A stretch of 64,000 nt of DNA from Symsagittifera roscoffensis (Eukaryota > Xenacoelomorpha > Acoela > Convolutidae): contig NC_087062.1 in NCBI RefSeq assembly GCF_963678635.1, positions 42,916,395 through 42,980,394 of the forward strand, in the 5' to 3' direction. Below the pieces are notes generated by a model. That model had not been told where the DNA came from and searched no databases. It saw only the letters and a program-made list of their open reading frames with translations. The translations under genes and the position numbers were made by a program. This document shows, in pieces, positions 1 to 11,179 of the stretch. Numbering within the stretch: the stretch's first letter is position 1; the number at the start of each line of letters is the position of its first letter.

Positions 1-850
1 GTCGTTCATAGCACGAACTTGATTTATTAAGAAAGCAGGCTGAGCAAATAAATTACTGATTTTGTTAAGCTAGTTGATAACCTGAAAAAAAAATTCGCCG
101 ATTAGGTGACGCTTGCAAATTACAAGCGTGGAAACTGGTTTCGAGTTCATCTAACATAATTTGACAGAGTTATATTTTGAGATGATGATTGTAGTTTAAG
201 CTTAAGTGTATTAAAAAAGCATAATTTTGCTGGGTTCTTCACAGTGTTGGTAAGTTTGCTCGAATTTGCAGAATAATTATGTAGTTGTGACCAGATCGAT
301 TGATTTTTTGATATACAGACCAGTATTTTGTCCAAAATATTTTATTAGGAAACTTTTTGATTATATTCTAGTCTCAAGAGAAAAATCTATTATTGCAAAA
401 AATAAAACTTTGTTGATTATTGTACCCTGAAAGATCTCTTCATGTTTGACCTTTAATTATTCAGAAGTAGTAGGCCTCTGTATGGATTGCAAATGTTGGC
501 TCTAGTTTTGTCTTTTCTGCGGACAAGAACCTTGCGTTTAGTTTTTAAGGCGTGTAATTTTTTGAGAAACTTTCTCAACCAATTTTTGCGATATACGCCT
601 TGGAGAAACCGTACAATCTTGCGCATTAAAAAAATTTGGTCATATTACAATACTGCTTTAAGGTTATTTTCTTTGAGAAAATCAGAGCAATCGATTTCAA
701 ATAGTTTGTTTCAGGGTCTTGAATTACATCATAAATTTGCTGGTTTTTTCACCCTGCTGGAAAGATTAAACAGATCTGCAGAAGTTTTTATGATTAGTTT
801 GGTTTGTTTTATTTTGCCAAACGCACCAACATTCTCTTTGTACACTTATG
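1..850. repeat. Long direct repeat, copy 1 (~850 bp, cut by window start)
   Basis: The first ~770 bases recur, by eye without differences, starting at 1787. The following ~80 bases are still recognisably similar (the region around tttatgattagtttgg) but carry indels and substitutions, and similarity ends near 850. The repeat holds open frames of 62 and about 105-127 residues with no recognisable domain and no database-like motif, so I do not call them genes. The left edge may extend outside the window. Confidence 0.9.
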
Positions 851-1199
851 ATTTACAAATGATCATTTGACAAAATCAAATCGAGCAAATAAAACGAATA
901 CAAGAAAGGAGGAAAAAGAAAGTATCAATATTTGCATTGGTTTGCACTGGGGCAATGCTGCGCTTTGCAAATACAAGCAAGCAAACGACATAAATCTTTT
1001 TAAATGAAATAAGAGAAGAAAACAGCCTTGACAATGAAAAATAATGAGGTTATGAATTCTAAACTATGACCAAGAGATTTGATGTGACATGTCCTCAGAT
1101 TTGCGTTACGGTCCTTTGAAAATGTTTTAACACTAGCCTCCAAAAAGCAGCTTCATACGCTAAGCATCAGAAGTCGCACCAAATAAAAACAGACCTAAA

Positions 1200-1450
1200 A
1201 GTTGTATGTAAAAAGTTAGAATACCTTGAATTTCAAGGCACACGCACTAATTTTGCATTTTATAAATTGGAAAGCATAAAACCAAATCTTGTTAAAGTTA
1301 TGCATGTCAAAAACGCAAAATATTTTGATTTGAATTATTTTGAAAAGCAGGTATTTTTATTGAGCTTTTTTCGGTTCATTTGATGAAAAAAAAAACATCA
1401 AATTTGTTAAAATATTACTATTGGAATGTCAGAGCAGGTATGAAAGGTAT
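1200..1450. repeat. Dispersed AT-rich repeat fragment ('ttcggttcatttgat' family)
   Basis: This block contains the landmarks gcattttataaattggaaag, gttatgcatgtcaaaaacgc, then a TTTTTATT tract followed by ttttttcggttcatttgatg and tattactattggaatgtcag. The same landmarks occur in the same order at about 13040-13260, 14260-14540, 14741-14890 and 16750-16990. It is a dispersed non-coding repeat. The rest of 850-1786 holds no gene I can support. Confidence 0.6.
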
Positions 1451-1744
1451 GAAAAAGGTACCAATTATGTATGATAAAAAGAATAGCCGTACTATTAATC
1501 TACGCTCGTTGAAGCTTGCTTGAGTGAAAACAGTGTGCTAATCATGATTTTCTCCGTACTACAAAATATCAAAATATTCCAATAATCGCAAATATTTTTG
1601 AAATAATAGCAAAATTTCTGGGAAAGCAACCACTTGCAGCATGAACGGCAGATGATATAACAAAAAAGCATAATCCTCAGCAAACTCCGAGCAGTGGCAA
1701 CAAAGCCGACGAAAAGTTTTTGCAACGCAATAAATTTTTTGTTT

Positions 1745-1830
1745 GCACAAAAGCAGGACCTCATCGGATTCGAACCTATGATTTTTGTCGTTCATAGCAC
1801 GAACTTGATTTATTAAGAAAGCAGGCTGAG
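1745..1830 (-). repeat. tRNA-like 3' half, probable SINE relic
   Basis: On the minus strand a good pol III B-box (GGTTCGAATCC, 1765-1775) follows a stem-loop GTTC-GTGCTAT-GAAC. Read as an anticodon loop, this would present GCU (Ser-like). No convincing A-box or acceptor stem is visible, so this is a tRNA-derived fragment rather than a functional tRNA. It straddles the start of the second direct-repeat copy. The anticodon stem-loop half also exists at position 1; the B-box half does not, because the window starts there. Confidence 0.4.
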
Positions 1831-2655
1831 CAAATAAATTACTGATTTTGTTAAGCTAGTTGATAACCTGAAAAAAAAATTCGCCGATTAGGTGACGCTT
1901 GCAAATTACAAGCGTGGAAACTGGTTTCGAGTTCATCTAACATAATTTGACAGAGTTATATTTTGAGATGATGATTGTAGTTTAAGCTTAAGTGTATTAA
2001 AAAAGCATAATTTTGCTGGGTTCTTCACAGTGTTGGTAAGTTTGCTCGAATTTGCAGAATAATTATGTAGTTGTGACCAGATCGATTGATTTTTTGATAT
2101 ACAGACCAGTATTTTGTCCAAAATATTTTATTAGGAAACTTTTTGATTATATTCTAGTCTCAAGAGAAAAATCTATTATTGCAAAAAATAAAACTTTGTT
2201 GATTATTGTACCCTGAAAGATCTCTTCATGTTTGACCTTTAATTATTCAGAAGTAGTAGGCCTCTGTATGGATTGCAAATGTTGGCTCTAGTTTTGTCTT
2301 TTCTGCGGACAAGAACCTTGCGTTTAGTTTTTAAGGCGTGTAATTTTTTGAGAAACTTTCTCAACCAATTTTTGCGATATACGCCTTGGAGAAACCGTAC
2401 AATCTTGCGCATTAAAAAAATTTGGTCATATTACAATACTGCTTTAAGGTTATTTTCTTTGAGAAAATCAGAGCAATCGATTTCAAATAGTTTGTTTCAG
2501 GGTCTTGAATTACATCATAAATTTGCTGGTTTTTTCACCCTGCTGGAAAGATTAATCCAATCTGCAATGTTTTTTCAAACTTCTAGATGAAGTTTTCATG
2601 ATTAGTTTGGCTTGTTTTGTTTTGACAAACGTACCAACGTTCTCTTTGTTTTTAC
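1787..2655. repeat. Long direct repeat, copy 2
   Basis: Repeat of 1-850 at a spacing of 1786 bp. It is identical by eye from 1787 to about 2555, then diverged for about 100 bp (accctgctggaaagatta is the last long shared word). The pair could be a tandem duplication, two LTR-like ends around a ~1-kb interior, or an assembly duplication. There are no long-terminal-repeat hallmarks (no clear TG...CA ends, primer-binding site or coding interior), so tandem duplication or artefact is favoured. Confidence 0.9.
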
Positions 2656-2814
2656 TGTGAAAGGAAGAAGTTTAACTAATCAGTTTTGAAGAATTTTGTT
2701 TTGAGTTTTTTGCGAATATTTGTTTTCGACAACCCAGTGTACATAATTTGGGTAAACACCATAGAGCCAGAAACACATTGCCTTACGAAACTTCGAAGCA
2801 CTCAGACGATGCAC

Positions 2815-2925
2815 ATATACTCTCTTTTTCTCTCGCACACACACCACACACTCACTCATACAGACGCTCGCGAACCTACACACATACACATAAGCACACA
2901 CACAAACAACATTGCCAACAGACAA
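2815..2925. repeat. CA/CACACT-rich simple repeat
   Basis: Low-complexity tract rich in cacaca/cacactc on the plus strand. Open frames across it in several phases encode only His/Thr-rich low-complexity peptides and are not genes. Confidence 0.85.
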
Positions 2926-3087
2926 ATGACTGAAGTTCTTTCTTATTACTGAAGTTACTAATCTATTTCGAAGCAAAAGAAATTGATTTCACTTTTAGTT
3001 AAGGTTCAGATTTTGTCAGTCATTCCTTTTGTTTTCTAGGCTTTTTAATAAGTTGCGTGTGATAACTCCAGTTTTGTATTTTTTTAA

Positions 3088-3107
3088 GAACAAGAATTCT
3101 TGTTCTT
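3088..3107. repeat. 20-bp perfect palindrome
   Basis: The sequence agaacaagaattcttgttct is its own reverse complement. It is short and isolated in AT-rich non-coding DNA, so chance is possible. Confidence 0.5.
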
Positions 3108-3850
3108 CTTGTTCCGACAATTGAAAATGGGGAGAAACTTTGTATTCAGGTGCTTCGTTTTTTTGTTTTCCCGAAATTGTTGAAACTTCAAAAACATTTT
3201 TAATGACTTTTTTCCGTTTTTTTATGAATATTTTTTATATGAACTGTTTTCTCAATTTTTCTGTTTTACTATGACTGTCTAATATGTCCAAGTCTAGTTT
3301 TTTTGTTCAGATCCTTTTATCAGACCACGATGAAAAAAAAACGGCACTAATTCGAAAAAAAACGTTTTCGTTTTTTTTAAGACTATGGTCGGCACCTTCT
3401 GTGCTACTTGCACAGTAGCCGTCTATGCAAATTTACTTTTGAAGATGTTTTTTTTTTGAGATATTTCATTTTCCAGATGTTAGCTCGATGCTTGTTGATT
3501 ATTATACTCTTCTTCGCAGCTAACAATTCGTTGCATCGAAAGTCGCGTAAGCAACGTGTTCTATTTCTTAATGTTCTAAGTAGCATTTTTCTACAGTAGG
3601 AACAAAGCAGAGAACAATAGGACGCTTTGCGCTAGCTAGAAAGAGAAATCTTTTGAGGAAAACTTTGAAAAACTAGATCAATTTATTTCGTCTAGTCTCA
3701 AATAATGTTCATTTTGAGAAAAACAAGTCAAGTAGGACAATTTACTCAAAAAATTAGCCTCCAAACAAAACTTACAAAGTGACAACTCAGCCTGAAAAAC
3801 TTAGGACTTGGATCTTGAGAACATTTGAAACACAAACACAGGCACATGCA

Positions 3851-3852
<2 letters not shown>

Positions 3853-3898
<46 letters not shown>

Positions 3899-3936
3899 CT
3901 CGCTCTCGCTCTCGCTCTCGCTCTCTCTCTCTCTCT
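3853..3936. repeat. (CT)n microsatellite with CTCGCT interruptions
   Basis: About 85 bp of TC dinucleotides with a central block of ctcgct hexamers. It is followed by a CA-rich tail to about 4015. Apparent Ser/Leu- or Arg/Glu-repeat frames here are artefacts of the repeat. Confidence 0.95.
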
Positions 3937-4019
3937 GACCCAGACACACTCACTCTCACACACACACCAACACGCACAGAGTCACAGACGAGGACGCATC
4001 TAAACTCACACACAAACAA

Positions 4020-4820
4020 CATAATTAACAGATAGATGAATGACTATCAATAAAATCAAAATCCGAGAAAAAAGGACCGAAACTCATTCGAGAGTCGAAA
4101 AACGAAGGCATGACATTTTGATGCTCATTGAATTTATACGACTACTTTTTTTTCATGAAACCAACAGAATTGGAGATAAATAGGTGACCATAGAAACTTT
4201 AAATCCGAGGGTAAATCTTCAACTTAAACCGTTCGAAAAAATTTTTCATGGTCTTTTGCCCCATTTCCACATTCATAATTGCAGAATTTAACATCAATAT
4301 AGAGTTAGCAATATAGATTCCATTCAGTCAATTTTACTACTTTTACAACCAAATAAAAACTGATTTGGAAAACACCGTAGAACTTTGCATCCTGTTTTTA
4401 GGCACCTCTGATCTTGTTATGACTTCTGTTACTTTTTAATATCGATAAATATTAATTAAAATAATAAAAATGGTTTTCAGAAAGTAATAAAAACTAGACT
4501 CATGATCAAAGATTTGTATTTGATTTCGTGTGCACCCCTGAATCCACGTTACAAAGTTCAAAACTTCTCTTATTTCATTATTTATCGAAGTTTTTTATTA
4601 TCTTTTGAATGCATCGGTAATCTGCCTAGCTGAAACTCTCCTATTCAAAATTGTATTCAAAAATTTTTTCAGGTACAGTAACCTGAACTATCGTCGATAT
4701 GCACTTTTCTTAAAATCTTACATAGTAACTTAAATAATTCATAGACATGTATGTTTTTTTTTCTTATTTCTTCTATTCTCTTTTCTTCTCTGAAAACAAA
4801 TATTTTTCAGAAGTCGTTTG
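4020..4820. other. No gene seen
   Basis: AT-rich sequence without a frame longer than about 60 residues, repeat or RNA motif that I can support. It lies between the microsatellite and the 3' end of a LINE on the minus strand. Confidence 0.6.
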
Positions 4821-4824
4821 ATTT

Positions 4825-6980
4825 TAAGTTCAACTGTTTCTAATTTAGTTTTGTCTGTTGACACATCAGCCAAGACCCGTACTGTAAAATAGAATTTAAA
4901 TAAGGGTTATATGCTTTCAGTGAATGATCTTTACCTAAAATTTTTCTCAAACCGTAATACATACAAAAGCTCGACAAACTACTTTCATATTTTGTAAAAT
5001 GATGTGTAAAGGAGAGCTTAGAGTCAATTTGAACACCTAAATAATGGAACAATTGTTTCTCTTCATAAGTTCTTCCATTCATTTTTACATCTGAATTTCC
5101 GCTGCTCTGAGATATTATCATGGTTTTTGTTTCATCTTCAGTTAATGTCAGCTTGTTTCTCTCTAACCAACATGCTGTTTTGCCCAATGCTTCCTGGCGT
5201 TTACTGGTTCACTCACTGTTTCTGGCTGTTTTTTTATATTATAGTGTCGTCTGCAAACAAAATCAGTTTCATTTCGTTGAATATCATTTATATTAACGAT
5301 GAAAAGAAGCGGGTCTTATATGGATAATTCACATTTTTTTGGTGAGATCATTTGGTTTTAGTCGCAACGTATTGTTTTCGGTTTTTAGTCAGGATTTCAG
5401 AAGGTCTTAAACAGGTCCCCGATAACCATATGCGTCACATTACTCTAGTAAAAGCCTATGGTCAACTGTATGTTCACTGTGTCTTTGTGGTCTTAGAGTT
5501 CCAATCTTGAAGCATTTCTTCTATTATGGTTATGAAAGCAACAATTGTGCTCCTTTATGATCTGGATCCAAACTGGCGGTTTCGTAAGAAATTATAGTTT
5601 GTGAGACATTGGTTCATTTTGATCTTAGCAACCCTTTGAAACTTGAAAAACTTGAGCTTAATCTTTCGAAAAGGAAAAAGGCCTAAAATTTCAATGGTCT
5701 AGAACATTGCCTTCTTCGATGAGAGATCTAAAATTGCTACTTTTTGAATTATCTGAAAAATTTTGTCTACAAACATTTTTTTAAAAATTTTGTCAAAACT
5801 GGAAAAAAAACGGACAAATCTTTTTCCAGTAATAGTGATTAAGTCTATATGCATCTAAGCTAAACCTGGATTTTAGTGAATCGATTGTTTTTGATATTTC
5901 ACTTTCCGTTTAAGCTGCTAAAAACATTGAGTTAATTTGCTTTCCGACTAATTCTTTTGAAACACTAAATTTCCTCGCCAATTTCTCACCAACATTTGCA
6001 AAAAAAGTTTTCAAATTCATCAATATTGAAGTTCTTTTCTACCGCGATCGTTGTTTTTGTTAGCAAATGGTAGAACGTTATACGGACGGAAAAAATTTCT
6101 GCTGTTGTTGGATTCCATTTGTAATCTATTTTGATAAAAAGCTGTTTTTTTCCGGCTCAGCAGTTTGGTTAGAGATTCAAACTTACTTCTGGCCTCTATG
6201 GTTCCAATTTTTGAAAGAGTTTTCCAAAACCGATGTATTTTCGATGCTACAGTTTTCACTCCATTATCTACCCAGAGCTTCAACGATTTTCTAACTGATG
6301 TTTTTTCTGGTAAAACGATTCAATTTTATTTCTAAGCTTTTTGTTTAACAATGAAAAAACTCATTGCAGTTCATTTGGCTAATTTTTGCTTCAACATCGA
6401 ATTAATTTTTATAGCGATTTGTTTAGTTCTTTCAGGAAAGAATAAGATTCAAGTTTATACCACGGTCCGATTTCGGAAAAAGTAGTTCATTTTGGCATGT
6501 TTGTGATGTTGCGTTAAAAATAACCCCATAATGATCAGTTACAAAGCTTTTGAAAATGTTTTTTTTTTACAATTGAAAGAAAAAAAGATCTATACCCGTC
6601 TTACTGGTCTTGGTTTCTTTGGTTGTTTTTCATTTTGTAGGAAAAATTCGTTGCCAGTTATTATGCTCATCAGTTCAGAGAGTCTTTGCTTTTTATTAGT
6701 ATATTGATATTAAAGCCACCACAAAGTAGATGTTTAGATGGGCTACTATAATATCGCCCAAAACGCTTTAGAGTATCGCGAGTGCCTGAGTTTTCACCGC
6801 GCTTTCATTTGTAACTTTGATGCTTAATAATTGAGTTCGGTTCTTGTTTCTTTATTATTTCAAAATCTATTCCACAATTTACATACAAACCTATGCCTTC
6901 TCCCTCCCCTACGCTTACGAGAACTTTCAAAGAGAGATTGATACTCGTTAAATTTAAAAATTTTTAAAATGCTGGTTTGG
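4825..6980 (-). mobile_element. Decayed non-LTR retrotransposon (LINE A), endonuclease plus reverse transcriptase
   Basis: Reading leftward on the minus strand, pieces of an apurinic-type endonuclease come first (6640-6960: a GGGEGIGLYV-like stretch, later CGGFNI where an intact enzyme has GDFN). Next is the linker typical of LINE ORF2 (6020-6283), then reverse transcriptase blocks (VDHRLLLE, YGYRGP, DPLLFIVNINDI, LFADDTII, NKLTL, YLGVQID). Several stops and at least one frameshift break it, so it is a fossil. Domain order matches Jockey/CR1-superfamily LINEs; the exact clade is not decided. The polyadenylated or repeated 3' tail cannot be located with confidence. Confidence 0.85.
4840..6283 (-). 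pseudogene. Reverse transcriptase of LINE A (broken)
   Basis: The enzyme would copy element RNA at a nicked target. The catalytic box survives as LFADDTII (near 5240) and the thumb as YLGVQIDSKLSFTHH (4990-5050). The GVPQG region is degraded to DPLLFIVNINDI, which is out of frame with the FADD box by one base. Stops lie between the finger and palm motifs. The segment 6020-6283 (residues such as SRKKTAFYQNRL) is the endonuclease-RT linker. It cannot give one protein as it stands. Confidence 0.8.
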
Positions 6981-6989
6981 CGAAAGAAA

Positions 6990-8060
6990 AGTTTCGTTGC
7001 AGCAAATAATGCTAGGAAAATAATTTAGTTGAGATAGGCTAACTTGTCATTCTGTTTTTGGTGAGAATCTAGTATTTTGCAAGAGAATTTGCTCAGTGGT
7101 ATTCATGATATACTGCTTTGTATGTCTCAGTTGATCTGAGATAGGAGGAAAAAAACCATAGCAAGATAGTCAAAAAATCACGAACTCCCTCAGTTGGCCT
7201 GAAAAATTTCCCTTTTACGTCCCTATATTTTATAAGCTGTTCTCGTATGGAAACAATATCCTTAATTTCTCTGTTTTAAAAAAGGAGAAATTTCATATTT
7301 GCCATGTTTTCGATTGCACTCCTTCGCTGTAGAGACTCAAAGATCTCTCATTTATATCTAAATTACTACAAAAAAAATTGAAATCTAGGTAAAATAAAAT
7401 ATAAAAGTTAGCTTTAGTGTTCACCTAATTACAGAGCACAAAAGTTTACTCGCATACGCAGTCCATAAGCTCCTTTCCCGGCTTAATGGTCGCGTTATCA
7501 TTATCAATCTGGAGTGCTCGCATTAAAATAAACAGGGCAAACGGAACGGACAATCTGCAATTTGTTTTGACTAAAAATAAGAAACAATTAAATATTTGTG
7601 AAATGCTTCTGACGCAATTGAATTTCCGCGCCAAAAACACTTGTATAATTAGTATATCAAAATTAAGTAAGGGCAAAATAGCACGCTTTAATATCAACTC
7701 ATTATATTTTTTGTTTTATCATGAAATAATCAACAAAAAATTTCAGTTCGTGTAACTGTTTATGATTCTATTTGTTGTTCATATTTCTTTTTTCCCACTG
7801 GTGAGACTCTATCAATATTTGCACCTCTGCTGCTGTTGTTAACCTCAATTTTTCGTTTGATCGCATTTGATTCCAAATTTTTGAGATCCTCAATTTGAAT
7901 TACTTAAAAAGAACTCAACTTGATTTAAGATCATTTATCCACGAAGACCAACATACGAGCTGTTCAGCTCATCACGGCGAACCGCTGCTGTGCTCCTGCT
8001 TAAGAACTACATGCAACTTTTTTGGTTATTTTTCTGGGCTGGGTAATGTTGCCTCACCCT
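6990..8060. other. No gene seen
   Basis: AT-rich DNA. Overlapping open frames on both strands at 7446-7755 (about 85 residues each) show no recognisable motif and are probably chance. Nothing else can be supported before the tRNA-like sequence. Confidence 0.5.
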
Positions 8061-8065
8061 CAAGC

Positions 8066-8155
8066 AACGAGCACGGATCATGGTGGGCCTCGAACATACG
8101 ACCTTTCGATTGAGAGGCGGATACGTAACCACTTCACCACTGCTCTCCTTCACCA
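8066..8155 (-). repeat. tRNA-derived SINE head or tRNA pseudogene
   Basis: On the minus strand an A-box (TGGTGAAGTGGTTA) is followed at normal tRNA spacing by a 7-nt loop CTCTCAA, which would show anticodon CUC, and then by a B-box-like GTTCGAGG. The T stem and acceptor stem pair poorly, so it is not a working tRNA. A tRNA-derived SINE or old tRNA retrocopy fits best. The flanking gtgctcgttgc side may be the SINE body. Confidence 0.6.
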
Positions 8156-8840
8156 CGTTAAGTCAAATCACAAAAATTTAAGCTTGGGCCTGATAATTTT
8201 TGGGCGTGAGTACACTATTCATATTTATAGGGGACGCTAGCTACAACGAAATAAGCCTTCAGATCAATTTAGCTCAGGTTGACGGACCAGACATGTCTGG
8301 ATAAGCTTCAACCACTGGTTTAAAGGAAACTGAATTTTTCGTTTAATTGAAAAACAGAACCAGCTGTTAGAAATTAAAATCTAGAACTTTTACATTGATA
8401 TAGAAAATAATTAAATTTTTGAAATTGACGAGACTTAAACAATTACATCAACAAAATGCATACCCAAATGGAACCTATATATAAATTGAAATTTATTACT
8501 GCAATAATTCATGATTACAAAGCCATCCATTGAATAGTCTAAGTTTCCACGTAATAGTCTTAGCTGCGAAATAGCTCCAACCATTTCATTAGTATCATTA
8601 TTGATACGAACGTAATTGAACAGTCAAATTTGTAAAAATGCATCAAATTCAAATTTTGTGAAGGTAAACTACAAACTAAGTAGAGTTGAATCATTTTTGA
8701 ACATGTTAAGAAATCGCTACAAATAGTTTCTAAATTGTTATATGCATCATACTTTCTAAAATCTACCCTATGGCTTCAAATATTTACAGCATATTCAAAG
8801 ATTCTAGCGTTTTTATACAATTATTGTATCAATACAACTA

Positions 8841-8846
8841 TTTATT
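8841..8846 (-). promoter_or_regulatory. Putative polyadenylation signal of the RhoGAP gene
   Basis: AATAAA on the minus strand, about 95 nt after the stop codon of the RhoGAP gene. It is a good candidate for the 3'-end signal, but the local AT richness makes chance AATAAA words common. Confidence 0.4.
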
Positions 8847-8940
8847 CTCGTCTAACTTCTGTTTATACTAGTTCAAATTTCAAGTCTTCAAAAATTGAGA
8901 ATTCTTAAACGTTGCCGATAGTTGATGTTGGAATCATCCG

Positions 8941-10830
8941 TCAGCTCTTTTCCATGTTGGGAGTTGAGCTAGAACTTCTAACCACAATAGTTTTGGTCAA
9001 CAGTCGAAGTTCACTATCTTCGCTCGCTCCTACTCTTCGTGGCTCTTCATTGGTCGGAGACGTTGCTGGTTCCGTACTCGGATCGAAGCTCTGTGTACTC
9101 TCAAACTTATTTAGCCGAGGTGGTTCTTCTAGAACATTCGAAGTCGGAGATATCGACGCGTTCTCTACACTCACAGTTCCATGCAGTTTTGCTAGACTTT
9201 GCAGTGATCTTTTGGTCGCTTTTGAATGCATCCCCTCCGTTGATGTTATATCGACTGTAGCTTCGGTGGATTTGCAGCCTCTCAGCTCCGGTTCTGAATA
9301 TTTCAAAGTCGACGATGTTTCATCCAGAGTCAGAGTTTTCGACATCGGATCTGAACTGCAACTTTGAATGCTAACGTTCTCAAATAACTTTGGGTAGTCC
9401 TCTATAAACATTTCGATAACCGCCGAAAGATGGTCCAACTCTGAGATTTCTTGGTCTAGTCTTCCAAGCTGAAAAATATGTTCGTCTTGCTTTTTATTGG
9501 TGATGAGAGTAGGTCCAAATACTCTTCCTAAATTGTATGCGTTCATTTTGTTCAGAGAACTATGTTCTGTTATTTGACGCAGATGACGCAGAAAAAATCG
9601 TAAGACTTTTTGATTTTGCACACTAAGGAGACCGATCAACTTTGCGCTTTTCTGCAGTAAGTGATTGTACGACTTGTCTTCCTCTTTAAGGGCTCTATAA
9701 CATCTTCCCACATCTTGCCAATCCTCAGTCAAATTGTTGTCAAGCAGCCTGTGAGGTAAAACACGGAAGAAATGCTTAACTAAGGAGCAGAGAACTTGCG
9801 GAGGTGTGCTAGATAAATTAACACTACTATAACTATCTTCGAATTTCTGGCACAAAATTTGGACTTTGGCCTTTGCACCTTCAGTCCTATACAACCCACG
9901 GATTTCCAAGAATTCGTTTTCAATCTGCTTGATGCATTTTGAAAGTACCACGGGAACGCCTGCAGCATTGTCAATTGGTTGCAGGGAAAGAGGAACTGAG
10001 AATATCTTCATGTTTCTCTGGGGCACGTCTCTCGCTTGAAAACAGGTGATTGAAAGTTTGTTCAGACATCCTGTGTGAATAGCTTTCGAACAAGTTTTAC
10101 AGAACAAAGCTTCGTAGAACACGTAAACGTCGCACTCGACGCAAAATGTGCACTGAAAATGAACGGAGGGATCTCGATCGACTTCAGCGAAGTTGTGAGT
10201 TTTGGCAGCATCTGATGAAGTGAAGTCCGAGAATGAGGTATGTCTTGAATCGAAAGCCGATCCTGGAACTGTTAGCATTGATGACAAATTGGATGCCCGT
10301 TTACCACAACCACCCTCTTCGGTGCTTTTTGACTTGCTGCTGATCACATTTGACATGGCGCTGCTTGATATACTGAAGAGTCTGCTAGCTTTCGACTCTT
10401 GCAGTTTTATGTTGAGATTCGGACAGTTTTCTAGCTTGAACTCTTCCTCCTGTTGAGATGGCAGATCGGGATCGTTATTGAGGATGCTAATCAATTGGTC
10501 CCTATAGAAGTTTTCAACGGTGTAACTTCTACTTTGTTCTACTAGATGTTTATACTGCACAGGTCTCAGTTGGTACATTCCAGTCACCATCTTGAAGTAG
10601 TTAATCAGAGCCGACTGAATCTTCAGCTCAGCCTGCAAAATGAGTTGTCTGATGCAAATCACGGCAGTATTGCGCTCGTCTTTCACTGATTTCTGACCGG
10701 CATTTGCTACAGCTATTAGCCTGTCGTACTTGATTTTGGAGTCTAATAGTCTGTCCTTGGCTTCTATCATTTGTTTTTGTCGCTTCTCCGATTCACTGCT
10801 ACTTTGCTCTAGTCTACTCACTTCTGCTTG
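8941..10830 (-). CDS. RhoGAP gene exon 5 (last): end of F-BAR, C1 finger, RhoGAP domain, C-terminal tail
   Basis: An acceptor (tttcatctgtttcag) precedes CAA-GCA-GAA at 10830. The exon then stays open for 629 codons to TGA at 8941-8943. It starts with the last F-BAR helices. A C1-type zinc finger follows, starting with His near 10195 and continuing CTFCVEC, FCKTCSKAIHTGC and a final ITC. The RhoGAP domain is about 10000-9390: GLYRTEG holds the catalytic arginine finger (AGG at 9886-9888, residue about 673), and NKMNAYNLGRVFGPTLI is the conserved helix contacting the GTPase. The protein speeds GTP hydrolysis on Rho-family GTPases. The tail (about 150 residues) is Ser/Thr-rich with no domain seen. 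Substrate preference (probably RhoA, by family) is inference. Confidence 0.93.
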   Translation of the reverse strand, partial: QAEVSRLEQSSSESEKRQKQMIEAKDRLLDSKIKYDRLIAVANAGQKSVKDERNTAVICIRQLILQAELKIQSALINYFKMVTGMYQLRPVQYKHLVEQSRSYTVENFYRDQLISILNNDPDLPSQQEEEFKLENCPNLNIKLQESKASRLFSISSSAMSNVISSKSKSTEEGGCGKRASNLSSMLTVPGSAFDSRHTSFSDFTSSDAAKTHNFAEVDRDPSVHFQCTFCVECDVYVFYEALFCKTCSKAIHTGCLNKLSITCFQARDVPQRNMKIFSVPLSLQPIDNAAGVPVVLSKCIKQIENEFLEIRGLYRTEGAKAKVQILCQKFEDSYSSVNLSSTPPQVLCSLVKHFFRVLPHRLLDNNLTEDWQDVGRCYRALKEEDKSYNHLLQKSAKLIGLLSVQNQKVLRFFLRHLRQITEHSSLNKMNAYNLGRVFGPTLITNKKQDEHIFQLGRLDQEISELDHLSAVIEMFIEDYPKLFENVSIQSCSSDPMSKTLTLDETSSTLKYSEPELRGCKSTEATVDITSTEGMHSKATKRSLQSLAKLHGTVSVENASISPTSNVLEEPPRLNKFESTQSFDPSTEPATSPTNEEPRRVGASEDSELRLLTKTIVVRSSSSTPNMEKS

Positions 10831-11179
10831 CTGAAACAGATGAAAATTGAGGTTTAGACTTGAAAGCATCCTAAAATTAATCAAAAGGCCACTGAGTTCA
10901 TACCGTTTCTCGTTGAGCAGCCAAATTGGACTAAAATAAGACCATTGACCCATTATATCCTCAGCATAGATTATAGAATTTGTAGTTTCGAATTGAAACG
11001 TTTGGTTGATAACCAGGTTAAAACTTGCTAAAAATTGCAAATTCGATATGAAGATAAAAACAGCCTACAGCAAGTTGAGGAAGTGTGAATGAACTCCGAG
11101 AATATGAAAGAAATACAGAGGGGAAGCGAAGCTTCGCACCACTTGCGATACAGCGCGAACATACAAAATAAGTCGGAAA

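Noticed and set aside
487-870. Open frame of 127 residues on the plus strand, repeated at 2273-2590
   Set aside because: It lies in the long direct repeat, has no motif, and the two copies differ at the C-terminus by frameshifting changes. More likely a chance frame than a gene.
1-2655. LTR retrotransposon with two ~800-bp LTRs
   Set aside because: Only about 1 kb lies between the copies, with no coding frame, no primer-binding site and no clear TG/CA ends.
3746-4022. Ser/Leu- and Arg/Glu-repeat open frames
   Set aside because: Produced by the (CT)n microsatellite.
8066-8155. Functional tRNA gene (anticodon CUC)
   Set aside because: A- and B-boxes are fair but the T and acceptor stems do not pair, so a SINE or pseudogene is more likely.
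8912-9367. Plus-strand open frame of 151 residues (MPIVDVGIIRQLF...)
   Set aside because: It is the reverse of the RhoGAP C-terminal tail in the same codon register. The minus-strand frame has the domains and the splice support.
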